In this document: positions 8,100-15,225 of the stretch, piece after piece | Position numbering within the stretch: the first letter of the stretch is position 1 | Layout: each line of letters opens with the position of its first letter | NCBI GenBank assembly: GCA_965660195.1 | Contig: CBFHZM010000019.1 | Location: 1 to 29,571 of the forward strand | DNA: 29,571 bases | Direction: 5' to 3' | DNA from: JAYODZ01 sp965660195 | GTDB taxonomy: Bacteria; Pseudomonadota; Alphaproteobacteria; RS24 | Notes under the pieces: generated by a model | The model's database searches: none | What the model was told of the DNA's origin: nothing | The model's input: the letters and a program-made list of their open reading frames with translations, nothing else | Translations under genes and position numbers: made by a program

Positions 8100-8609
8100 A
8101 TGACGGTTAGTAATTATTCCAGTCATACCATTGCGGTTCTGGTTGATAACGAAGTAGGCGTTTTGGCGCGCGTGATTGGGTTATTTTCCGGTCGCGGTTA
8201 TAATATTGATAGCCTCGCGGTCGCTGAGGTTGATGGCCAGTCGCATTTGTCACGGATCACAATTGTTACGCGCGGTACGCCGATGGTGGTCGAGCAAATC
8301 AAAGCGCAGTTGGGGCGTTTGGTGCCGGTGCAGCGCGTGGTGGACTTGACCATCGAAACCGAGAGTGTTGAGCGTGAGCTGGCGCTGATCAAGGTTGTTG
8401 GGACTGGAGAGAGCCGCGTCGAAGCCTTACGTTTGTCGGAAGCCTTTCGCGCGCGCGTGATCGATGCAACGCCCGGCTCATTTGTATTTGAATTAACCGG
8501 TCGTAAAGAAAAGCTCGATGCGTTTATTGAGTTGATGCGGCCAATTGGGTTAAAGGAAGTGTCACGTACGGGCGTTGTCGCCATATCGCGCGGGCCCAAC
8601 CCACTTTGA
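8100..8609 (+). CDS. ilvH: acetolactate synthase small, regulatory subunit
   Basis: This 169-aa protein has an N-terminal ACT domain at about residues 8-83 (HTIAVLVDNEVGVLARVIGL) and the C-terminal small-subunit domain (ALIKVVGTGESRVEALRL). This is the usual length for IlvN/IlvH of proteobacteria. Family knowledge: it binds the large subunit, raises its activity and confers feedback inhibition by valine. A purine-rich ribosome site (GGGGAAGAGG) precedes the ATG. It lies 55 bases after ilvB and 33 before ilvC, consistent with one transcript. Confidence 0.96.
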   Translation: MTVSNYSSHTIAVLVDNEVGVLARVIGLFSGRGYNIDSLAVAEVDGQSHLSRITIVTRGTPMVVEQIKAQLGRLVPVQRVVDLTIETESVERELALIKVVGTGESRVEALRLSEAFRARVIDATPGSFVFELTGRKEKLDAFIELMRPIGLKEVSRTGVVAISRGPNPL

Positions 8610-8642
8610 TATTTACCCTGTACCTTAGAGGAGACGAAACAG

Positions 8643-9653
8643 ATGAAGGTATATTACGATCGTGATGTCGATCAGGAACTGATTAAACAGAAAAAGGTCG
8701 CTGTTGTTGGCTATGGTAGTCAGGGGCACGCGCATGCACTGAATATTCGTGACTCGGGCGTGAGCGAAGTCTGCGTTGCCTTGCGTCCTGGGTCTCCGAG
8801 TGCGGCCAAAGCGGAAGCTGAAGGTCTGACGGTGATGGCAGTTGCTGATGCTGCCAAGTGGGCTGATGTTGTGATGATTCTGACGCCGGACGAGCTGCAG
8901 CGCGATATTTACAACGAGCATTTGAAAGACAATATGAAACAAGGCGCGGCGTTGATGTTTGCGCATGGCTTGTCGATTCATTTTGGTTTGATTGAACCGC
9001 GCCCAGATATGGACGTTTTTATGGTTGCCCCGAAAGGTCCAGGCCACACGGTGCGGAGTGAATACAAGCGCGGTGGCGGTGTTCCTTGCTTGATTGCTGT
9101 GCACCAAGACGCCTCAGGCCAAGCCCATGCTTTGGCGCTGTCTTATGCATCAGCCGTTGGCGGTGGTCGGTCGGGTATCATCGAAACCAATTTCAAAGAA
9201 GAGTGCGAAACCGATTTGTTTGGCGAACAAGCCGTTTTGTGCGGCGGCGTGGTTGGTTTAATCCAAGCTGGTTACGAAACGCTCGTGGAAGCAGGTTATT
9301 CGCCCGAGATGGCCTATTTCGAATGCTTGCATGAGGTCAAACTGATCGTCGATCTGATTTATGAAGGCGGTATTGCGAATATGAATTATTCGATCTCGAA
9401 TACGGCCGAGTTCGGCGAATATGTAACGGGTCCGCGCATCGTTACTGACGAGACCAAAAAAGAAATGAAACGCGTTTTGGAAGATATCCAAACTGGTCGC
9501 TTTGTTGAGCGTTGGATGCAAGGTGGTCAGGAAGAAATCAAGACCATGCGCGCGAAATGCGAGAGCCACCCGATTGAAAAAGTCGGGAAAGAGCTTCGTG
9601 GTATGATGCCTTGGATTACGGCCAATCGTTTGGTTGACCAGAGCAAAAACTAG
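8643..9653 (+). CDS. ilvC: ketol-acid reductoisomerase (class I, NADPH-type)
   Basis: This 336-aa protein converts acetolactate or acetohydroxybutyrate to the dihydroxy acid, the second step of the pathway. The N-terminal Rossmann domain has GYGSQGHAHALN at about residues 24-35. The all-helical catalytic domain carries the acidic Mg ligands in the EECETDLFGEQAVLCGG stretch and a later EVKLIVDLIYEGG. The length fits the short class I enzyme. GAGGAG precedes the ATG. It is the last gene of the ilv operon and is followed by a strong terminator. Confidence 0.97.
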   Translation: MKVYYDRDVDQELIKQKKVAVVGYGSQGHAHALNIRDSGVSEVCVALRPGSPSAAKAEAEGLTVMAVADAAKWADVVMILTPDELQRDIYNEHLKDNMKQGAALMFAHGLSIHFGLIEPRPDMDVFMVAPKGPGHTVRSEYKRGGGVPCLIAVHQDASGQAHALALSYASAVGGGRSGIIETNFKEECETDLFGEQAVLCGGVVGLIQAGYETLVEAGYSPEMAYFECLHEVKLIVDLIYEGGIANMNYSISNTAEFGEYVTGPRIVTDETKKEMKRVLEDIQTGRFVERWMQGGQEEIKTMRAKCESHPIEKVGKELRGMMPWITANRLVDQSKN

Positions 9654-9692
9654 GGGCTGCGAGGGTAGCCTCGCGTCTAATTTGCTGTAAAG

Positions 9693-9727
9693 TCGCGGCT
9701 TTCTCCTTGAAGGCCGCGATTTTTTTT
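9693..9727 (+). terminator. intrinsic terminator of the ilvBHC operon
   Basis: An 11-bp stem (TCGCGGCTTTC against GAAGGCCGCGA, one G-U pair) closes a 5-base loop and is followed by eight Ts. A smaller perfect hairpin (GCGAGG against CCTCGC, 4-base loop) lies just upstream at 9659-9674. This is the clearest intrinsic terminator in the window. Confidence 0.92.
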
Positions 9728-9741
9728 GGTTTTCTATAAAC

Positions 9742-9769
9742 GCAATACAGTTTTGCGAAAAGGCAATAC
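9742..9769 (+). repeat. direct repeat GCAATAC, 21 bases apart, upstream of the LysR gene
   Basis: GCAATAC occurs at 9742-9748 and again at 9763-9769, a start-to-start distance of 21 bases or two helical turns, 22 bases before the regulator ATG. The placement suits an autoregulatory operator, but this is inference. Confidence 0.4.
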
Positions 9770-9790
9770 CTAGAGGTAACAACGCGCATA

Positions 9791-10750
9791 ATGGTTCAAA
9801 AGCAGAAATCTATGCGGAGTAACCGCCAGACCGATTGGGATGATTACCGGTTTTTCCTCGCCGTTGTCGCGGCGGGTAGCTTGTCGGCCGCGGCCCGCGC
9901 ACTCCATGTTAATACGACGACAGTTTTGCGCCGGATCGGCCATCTCGAAGAGGCGCTCGATGTCAGGTTATTTGACCGATTGCGGAGCGGTTATGCGCTG
10001 ACCAGTGATGGCGCCCGACTGTTGCAGGCTTTGGACCCCGTTGATCAGCGACTGACCTCGGTTTTACGTGACTTTCAGTCGGGTAAAAGGGATGAAAAAG
10101 GGGTTGTGCGACTTGGTATAAGCGAAGTTCTAGCAACCAGTCTTTTAGCCCCAGCACTGCACCGTTTTTATATCCAAGCGCCACAAGTGCAGATTGATAT
10201 TGTTACGGATAATCACCTTGCGGGTCCTGGTTCGTCACCGCGGGTGCTGAATCACTTGCGTGATGTCGATCTGGCGCTCCGTTTGGCGCGTCCGACGCAG
10301 GGGGACATGATGGTCCGAAAGTTGGGTGATATGGCCTATGGTATGTTCGCCTCTGCAGCCTATTTAGATGGGCATGGGGCAACGATGACCCCATCCGACC
10401 TAAAGCATCATAAAATTATAGGTTTTTTGGAAAATGAGGTGCCCTTAGGCCCGGTGTGGTGGCTTTCGCGGATTGAGCGTTCGGGCGAGGTTGTGGCGCG
10501 GTCGGCGAGCGCGCAGGCGCGCGCCGCGGCCGCGTCTGCGGGTTTAGGGGTAACGGCTTTGCCGCTAATTTTGGCCGCGACTTATCCTGATTTGTGCATG
10601 GTTTTGCCGCCGAGTGCAGTCGGCGCGTTAGAAATATGGCTCTTGGTTCGTTCTGACATGGCAAAGTCGCCAAAGACCCGACATTTGATCGACTTTTTGA
10701 TTGCTGAGGTGCAAGAGCAGTCATCGGCTTTGCTTGGAAAAACTGCCTAA
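9791..10750 (+). CDS. LysR-family transcriptional regulator
   Basis: This 319-aa protein has an N-terminal winged helix-turn-helix at about residues 12-72 (FFLAVVAAGSLSAAARALHV, then RRIGHLEEALDVRLFDR) and a periplasmic-binding-protein-like effector domain from about residue 95. GAGGT lies 13 bases before the chosen ATG. A second in-frame Met at residue 8 is an alternative start. It stands alone between the terminated ilv operon and the leuA leader, on the same strand. The target and inducer cannot be read from sequence. Control of neighbouring branched-chain amino acid genes is possible but unproven, and many LysR proteins of this length regulate distant genes. Confidence 0.9.
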   Translation: MVQKQKSMRSNRQTDWDDYRFFLAVVAAGSLSAAARALHVNTTTVLRRIGHLEEALDVRLFDRLRSGYALTSDGARLLQALDPVDQRLTSVLRDFQSGKRDEKGVVRLGISEVLATSLLAPALHRFYIQAPQVQIDIVTDNHLAGPGSSPRVLNHLRDVDLALRLARPTQGDMMVRKLGDMAYGMFASAAYLDGHGATMTPSDLKHHKIIGFLENEVPLGPVWWLSRIERSGEVVARSASAQARAAAASAGLGVTALPLILAATYPDLCMVLPPSAVGALEIWLLVRSDMAKSPKTRHLIDFLIAEVQEQSSALLGKTA

Positions 10751-10823
10751 AACTTGCTTGCCTTTGGCCGTGAGCTTGGATAAATATAGACGTTATAAAT
10801 CCTTAACTTCTGCGGAGTTACGC

Positions 10824-10943
10824 GTGAGTAGAGCCGAACAATATCAGCCAAATGTGACGACCGCGATCGTCCGTGGTGGTGCGCGTTCGCTCGACTATCC
10901 GAACCTCGTTCTCTCTAACCTGCTTCTCCTTAGATGCCCCTGA
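10824..10943 (+). CDS. leuL: leucine-rich leader peptide of leuA (attenuation)
   Basis: A 39-aa reading frame starts at GTG 10824 with a GGAG ribosome site six bases upstream. It ends at TGA 10941-10943. It contains seven leucines, with a run PNLVLSNLLLLRCP at the C-terminus encoded by CTC, CTC, CTG, CTT, CTC, CTT (10905-10931). The stop codon lies inside the 5' arm of a terminator hairpin. Leucine-codon runs before a terminator upstream of leuA are the hallmark of ribosome-mediated attenuation in proteobacterial leu operons. The 73 bases between the LysR gene and this start include an AT-rich patch (TATAAA at 10794-10799) that may hold the promoter. The rest of the 300-base LysR-leuA gap is this leader and its hairpin. 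Confidence 0.8.
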   Translation: MSRAEQYQPNVTTAIVRGGARSLDYPNLVLSNLLLLRCP

Positions 10944-10988
10944 GACTTGTGGCGCATGACACAATGGCACTTTCTCAGGGGAATTTTT
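10937..10988 (+). terminator. attenuator hairpin of leuA
   Basis: CCCCTGAGA (10937-10945) and TCTCAGGGG (10973-10981) form a perfect 9-bp stem. An inner TTGTG/CACAA stem (10947-10951 with 10960-10964) can stack within the loop. AA and five Ts follow. The last leucine codon of the leader peptide ends 5 bases before the 5' arm. A ribosome stalled on the leucine run would therefore cover the arm and block the terminator. Confidence 0.8.
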
Positions 10989-11050
10989 AAGCAAGGATAC
11001 AAAAAGAGATTTTGGGCGACTGAGAGTCAAGCCCGTAGAAGGATAGAAAA

Positions 11051-12097
11051 ATGACGCATGACATCGTAAAAACGGGATCTGAAAACGATCGCGTTTATAT
11101 TTTTGATACGACCTTACGCGACGGTGAGCAATCGCCTGGCGCTTCCATGACCTTGGAAGAAAAATTACAGATTGCTGAGCTGCTCGATCAAATGGGCGTT
11201 GATATCATCGAGGCTGGTTTTCCAGCCGCGTCCAATGGTGATTTTGAGTCAGTGGCCGAGGTCGCAAAGTTGGTACAGAATGCGCAAGTTTGTGGGCTGT
11301 GCCGCGCCAATGAAAAAGACTTGGATCGTGCGGCCGAGGCGGTAAGAGCGGCAAAAAATGGCCGTATTCACACTTTTATTTCGACCAGTCCCGTGCACAT
11401 GAAGCACAAGTTGCAGATGTCTCCTGAGCAGGTGTTGGAAGCGATCAGTTTTTCGGTCAACCACGCTCGCAACCATGTCGATAATGTCGAGTGGTCACCG
11501 GAGGACGCGACGCGAACTGATCGTGATTTTCTGTGCTTAACGGTCGAAACAGCGATCAAGGCGGGTGCAACAGTGATTAATATTCCTGACACAGTCGGCT
11601 ATACCATGCCGCAGGAATATTTCGAGATTATCACTATGTTGCGCGATCGCGTGCCAAACATTGATAAGGTGATTTTGTCGACCCATTGTCACAATGACTT
11701 AGGCTTGGCAGTTGCTAACTCTCTTGCCGGGGTACAAGCAGGAGCGCGGCAGATTGAGTGTACCATCAACGGCTTGGGAGAGCGGGCGGGCAACGCCGCA
11801 CTCGAAGAGATCGTTATGGCCCTAAACGTACGCGGTGATCTGATGCCGCAATGGACGAGCATTAAAACCTCGGATTTAACGCGGGCATCGCGGCTGGTAT
11901 CTTCTGTCACCGCCTTTCCCGTGCAATACAACAAGGCGATTGTAGGACAAAACGCCTTTGCCCATGAGAGCGGTATTCATCAAGACGGCATGCTCAAGAA
12001 TGCCGAGAATTTCGAGATCATGCGACCCGAAGATATTGGCCTGACAGAGACCAATCTGGTCATGGGCAAACACTCCGGACGGGCAGCATTAAGATCA
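11051..12097 (+). CDS. leuA: 2-isopropylmalate synthase, N-terminal catalytic part (cut by assembly gap)
   Basis: LeuA condenses acetyl-CoA with 2-oxoisovalerate, the first committed step of leucine synthesis. The 349 readable residues begin the TIM-barrel domain with DTTLRDGEQSPGASMT. They continue through the metal-binding STHCHNDLGLAVANS and HESGIHQDGMLKN. The last stretch before the Ns is FEIMRPEDIGLTETNLVMGK. A typical LeuA would continue into a linker and the leucine-binding domain, but the reading frame ends at ten Ns. The piece after the gap is in a different frame and repeats the last 32 codons in diverged form. AGAAGGA lies upstream of the ATG. The attenuator at 10824-10988 is expected to control it. 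Confidence 0.93.
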
Positions 12098-12107
12098 NNN
12101 NNNNNNN
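12098..12107. other. assembly gap (10 N) inside leuA
   Basis: Ten consecutive Ns. Ten is a conventional scaffold spacer rather than a measured length. The flanking sequences do not continue each other: both encode the same LeuA segment with about 59% base identity by my hand count over 96 bases. Confidence 0.99.
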
Positions 12108-12726
12108 TAATCAAACCTATGAGATCATGACGCCAGAAAGCATTGGTTTGTCAAAAAGCGCTCTAGTGATGGGCAAGCATTCGGGCCGTCATGCTTTCAA
12201 AGAAAAAATCAAAGCCTTGGGCTATGAGATTTCGGACAATCAAATGCAAGTCGCTTTTGGTCGCTTTAAAGATCTGGCTGATAAAAAGAAACATGTTTTT
12301 GACGAGGATATTGTCGCTTTAATTGACGATGAAGTTGCTCGTGGTAGCAACCGGATCCAGCTTGTTTCACTGGGCATTATCGCTGGAACGGAAGGGCCGC
12401 AAAAAGCTCATCTGGTTATGTCTATTGATGATGAAAATCTAGAAATCGAGAGCACCGGGGACGGCCCTGTCGATGCCATCTTCAACGCGATCAAAGCATT
12501 GTTCCCGCATCAAGCACACTTGCAGCTTTATCAAGTGCACGCCGTGACGCAAGGGACCGACGCGCAAGCCGAGGTCAGTGTGCGTCTGGAAGAAGACGGG
12601 CGGATTGTGATGGGGCGTGGCGCCGACACCGATACTTTAGTGGCTTCAGCGCGTGCTTATATTAGTGCCTTGAATAAATTAATTGTAAAAAGACAGAAAA
12701 CCGCGTTAGACGCTGTATCTGCTTAA
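12108..12726 (+). CDS. leuA: 2-isopropylmalate synthase, C-terminal part with leucine-binding regulatory domain (5' end missing at gap)
   Basis: The frame entering from the gap reads NQTYEIMTPESIGLSKSAL, then MGKHSGRHAFKEKIKALGY. It continues through the linker (DLADKKKHVFDEDIVALI) into the allosteric domain (RIQLVSLGIIAGTEGPQKAH to the C-terminus). Leaving out the 32-codon overlap, the two halves sum to about 523 residues, a normal LeuA length, so the junction falls at equivalent positions of two LeuA copies. The C-terminal domain looks intact, implying feedback inhibition by leucine. mreB starts 20 bases after the stop. Confidence 0.9.
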
Positions 12727-12746
12727 GGAAGAGGGAAACAAGAATT

Positions 12747-13787
12747 ATGTTTAATAGCTTGCTTGCAATGTTCTCGGCGGATATGGCGATCGATTTGGGT
12801 ACAGCCAACACGCTGGTCTATGTGAAGGGTCGCGGCATCGTTTTGAATGAGCCCTCAGTTGTTGCCATTCACGAACGCAATGGCCGCAATCACGTTCTTG
12901 CGGTCGGTGATGACGCCAAAATGATGCTCGGGCGTACACCTGGCAACATTCGTGCTATTCGGCCTATGCGCGATGGGGTGATCGCCGATTTCGACGTGAC
13001 CGAAGAAATGATTAAGCATTTTATCCGCAAAGTGCATAACCGTCGCTCTTTTGCCAATCCACAGATTATTGTTTGCGTGCCTTCTGGGGCCACAGCCGTT
13101 GAACGGCGCGCCATTCAAGAGAGCGCTTTGTCGGCGGGCGCGCGTCGAGTGTTCTTGATTGAGGAGCCCATGGCCGCGGCGATCGGCGCTGGGCTGCCTG
13201 TGACCGAGCCAACAGGTTCAATGGTTGTTGACATTGGCGGTGGTACGACTGAGGTTGCCGTCTTGTCGCTGGGCGGAATTGTTTACTCGCGTTCTGTCCG
13301 TGTCGGTGGCGATAAGTTTGATGAGGCAATTATCGCTCATATTCGGCGGACCCATAATCTTCTGCTCGGCGAGTCGAGTGCCGAACGGATCAAGAAAGAA
13401 TACGGCGCAGCCAAGATCGCAGATGGTCAAAAGCCACTTGATGTAACGATTAAAGGTCGCGACCTTATGAACGGTGTTCCGCGCGAGATCGTGATTTCGC
13501 AGAGTGAAATAGTCGAAGCATTGTCGGAACCTCTGGCGGCTATTATTGAAGGTGTGCGTCTGGCGCTCGAGTCGACGCCACCAGAACTGGCGGCTGATAT
13601 TGTTGAAAAAGGTATTGTCATGACGGGCGGCGGGGCTCTTTTGGTGAACCTTGATATGGTTCTGCGCGAAGCAACCGGATTGCCGATTAGTATTGCCGAA
13701 GAGCCATTGTCCTGCGTCGCCTTGGGAACCGGGCGCGCCTTGGAACACATCAAAACCATGCAAAATGTTCTCTCGGTTGCATATTAA
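12747..13787 (+). CDS. mreB: rod shape-determining actin homologue MreB
   Basis: This 346-aa actin-fold ATPase forms membrane-associated filaments that orient cell-wall synthesis. Phosphate 1 motif DLGTANT is at residues 16-22, phosphate 2 motif DIGGGTTEVAVLSLGG starts at 162, and the adenosine motif is GIVMTGGGALLVNLD near residue 290. The N-terminal MFNSLLAMFS is a plausible amphipathic membrane-binding helix. AAGAGGGAAACAAG precedes the ATG. It begins the mreBCD-mrdA-rodA set and sits only 20 bases after leuA. Confidence 0.97.
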   Translation: MFNSLLAMFSADMAIDLGTANTLVYVKGRGIVLNEPSVVAIHERNGRNHVLAVGDDAKMMLGRTPGNIRAIRPMRDGVIADFDVTEEMIKHFIRKVHNRRSFANPQIIVCVPSGATAVERRAIQESALSAGARRVFLIEEPMAAAIGAGLPVTEPTGSMVVDIGGGTTEVAVLSLGGIVYSRSVRVGGDKFDEAIIAHIRRTHNLLLGESSAERIKKEYGAAKIADGQKPLDVTIKGRDLMNGVPREIVISQSEIVEALSEPLAAIIEGVRLALESTPPELAADIVEKGIVMTGGGALLVNLDMVLREATGLPISIAEEPLSCVALGTGRALEHIKTMQNVLSVAY

Positions 13788-13820
13788 ACTAGGTGGCAGA
13801 AAGCCAGTCTCGGGGGAGTT

Positions 13821-14687
13821 GTGGCGGTTTCAGGTGGGCGACTAGCAAAACGAAAAACCCTGCTGAATGCCGTTGGGGTCGCGGTCATTTGTGCGACAAT
13901 TGCCACCTTGGTGTTAATTTTTATTCCTCGCGATGAGCCAGCTGTCATATCTTTGCGGCAGTTTATGGTAGAGCTGACAGCCCCGATTGTTTCTCTTTTG
14001 TCCGTGCCTGTCGAGGGTATTGAGAGCATGTACAAGAGCGCTCAAAGCTATAATGCGTTGGTCATCGAAAACCAAGCTTTGCGATCAGAAAACCAGCGAC
14101 TTCAGGGGGTCGAGGCCGAATTGCAGAGGGCCTCACTTTTATTGGCCCGCTATCGCGATGTCTTGAGCATGGATGTCGGCGATGATATTGGTTTCATTGG
14201 GGCGCGGATTATGGCTGATATGCGCAGTCCATTTGCCCGCACCGTCTTGGCTGATGCGGGCGCACGGCAAGGTGCTCGCATTGGGCTGGCGGTTGTTGGT
14301 GACAAAGGGGTTGCTGGCCGAATTGTCGCGACGAGTTCTAATACCAGTCGCATTCTATTGGTCACCGACCTCAATAGTCATATCCCAGTTGTTATTGGTG
14401 CCAATAGAGTTCGCGCTGTCATGTCGGGAACCAATAGCGGCGATCCCAAAATCGAATTTGTCTCGAAGGCGGAACGCGTTCTGGCTGGTGATGTTGTTCT
14501 GACATCGGGTGATGGTGGCGAGATACCAGCAGGATTTAAAATTGGAACGATTGTCGAGACGGAGACAGGTGTAGCGGTGCAATTGGCACAGAATATTGAT
14601 CAGCTGGCTTTAGTCCGCATTATCTGGACGAAGCCGCCCGAACTGCCAGAAGATACCAACGTGTCTCCGGAAATGACGGCAGACTGA
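13821..14687 (+). CDS. mreC: rod shape-determining protein MreC
   Basis: This 288-aa protein has a short cytoplasmic N-terminus, one membrane segment at about residues 15-35 (AVGVAVICATIATLVLIF), and a coiled coil at about 75-110 (NALVIENQALRSENQRLQGV). The beta-rich MreC domain of the periplasm follows to about residue 270. The start is GTG with a strong GGGGGAG site five bases away. MreC links MreB and MreD to penicillin-binding protein 2. The C-terminal tail is short and acidic/Pro-rich. Confidence 0.94.
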   Translation: MAVSGGRLAKRKTLLNAVGVAVICATIATLVLIFIPRDEPAVISLRQFMVELTAPIVSLLSVPVEGIESMYKSAQSYNALVIENQALRSENQRLQGVEAELQRASLLLARYRDVLSMDVGDDIGFIGARIMADMRSPFARTVLADAGARQGARIGLAVVGDKGVAGRIVATSSNTSRILLVTDLNSHIPVVIGANRVRAVMSGTNSGDPKIEFVSKAERVLAGDVVLTSGDGGEIPAGFKIGTIVETETGVAVQLAQNIDQLALVRIIWTKPPELPEDTNVSPEMTAD

Positions 14688-14699
14688 TTGGATATTGGC

Positions 14700-15200
14700 A
14701 TGGAAGTACGAGACTTTAGTGCGTTAAATCTGATCTTGGCGGCTTTGTTTTTCCTCTCTATCGTGGCAGGAAAAGTAACCACGGGTAGCTTAGGTAGCGT
14801 CGAAATTGGCATGTACTTTTTGTTTCTGTTTCTCTGGGCGGCGCGCAGTGAGCATAATTTTACCGCAGCCGTCGTCTTATCGCTGGGTTTCTTTCAAGAT
14901 GCATTGACGGGAACCGCGCTTGGCTTTTGGCCCCTTATTTTTCTGTTGTTTTTTGGTCTTATCCGCAGCCAAGCGCAAATCATCAGCCAGGCTCCGAAAT
15001 CGGTACTGTTTTTTATCGTGTTCTTCTCCATTCTAATGGTTTACGCGGTGATGCTGGCGCTGGCATCGTTGGCCTCAGAGGCGGTTGATTATGGGGCGTT
15101 GATCGGATCCTTTTTGATAACTGAGGGTGTCGTGCCGCTTGCCGTGGTTTTATTGAGTTATATTATTCCGCTTGGGCTTTCATCGCCGATGCGGCGATAA
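14700..15200 (+). CDS. mreD: rod shape-determining membrane protein MreD
   Basis: This 166-aa very hydrophobic protein has five or so membrane segments, including LILAALFFLSIVAG and FWPLIFLLFFGLI. The size and position between mreC and mrdA identify MreD. I use ATG at 14700. A TTG at 14688, immediately after the mreC stop, would add four residues and is an equal alternative, since neither has a strong ribosome site. Confidence 0.9.
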   Translation: MEVRDFSALNLILAALFFLSIVAGKVTTGSLGSVEIGMYFLFLFLWAARSEHNFTAAVVLSLGFFQDALTGTALGFWPLIFLLFFGLIRSQAQIISQAPKSVLFFIVFFSILMVYAVMLALASLASEAVDYGALIGSFLITEGVVPLAVVLLSYIIPLGLSSPMRR

Positions 15201-15225
15201 TGGGCCGTGAAATAAGGTTGCAGTT

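Noticed and set aside
12095..12130. Short leuA ending just after the Ns (IKPMRS and stop)
   Set aside because: The stop is reached only by reading through ten Ns of arbitrary number into another frame; it is an assembly artefact, not a truncation.
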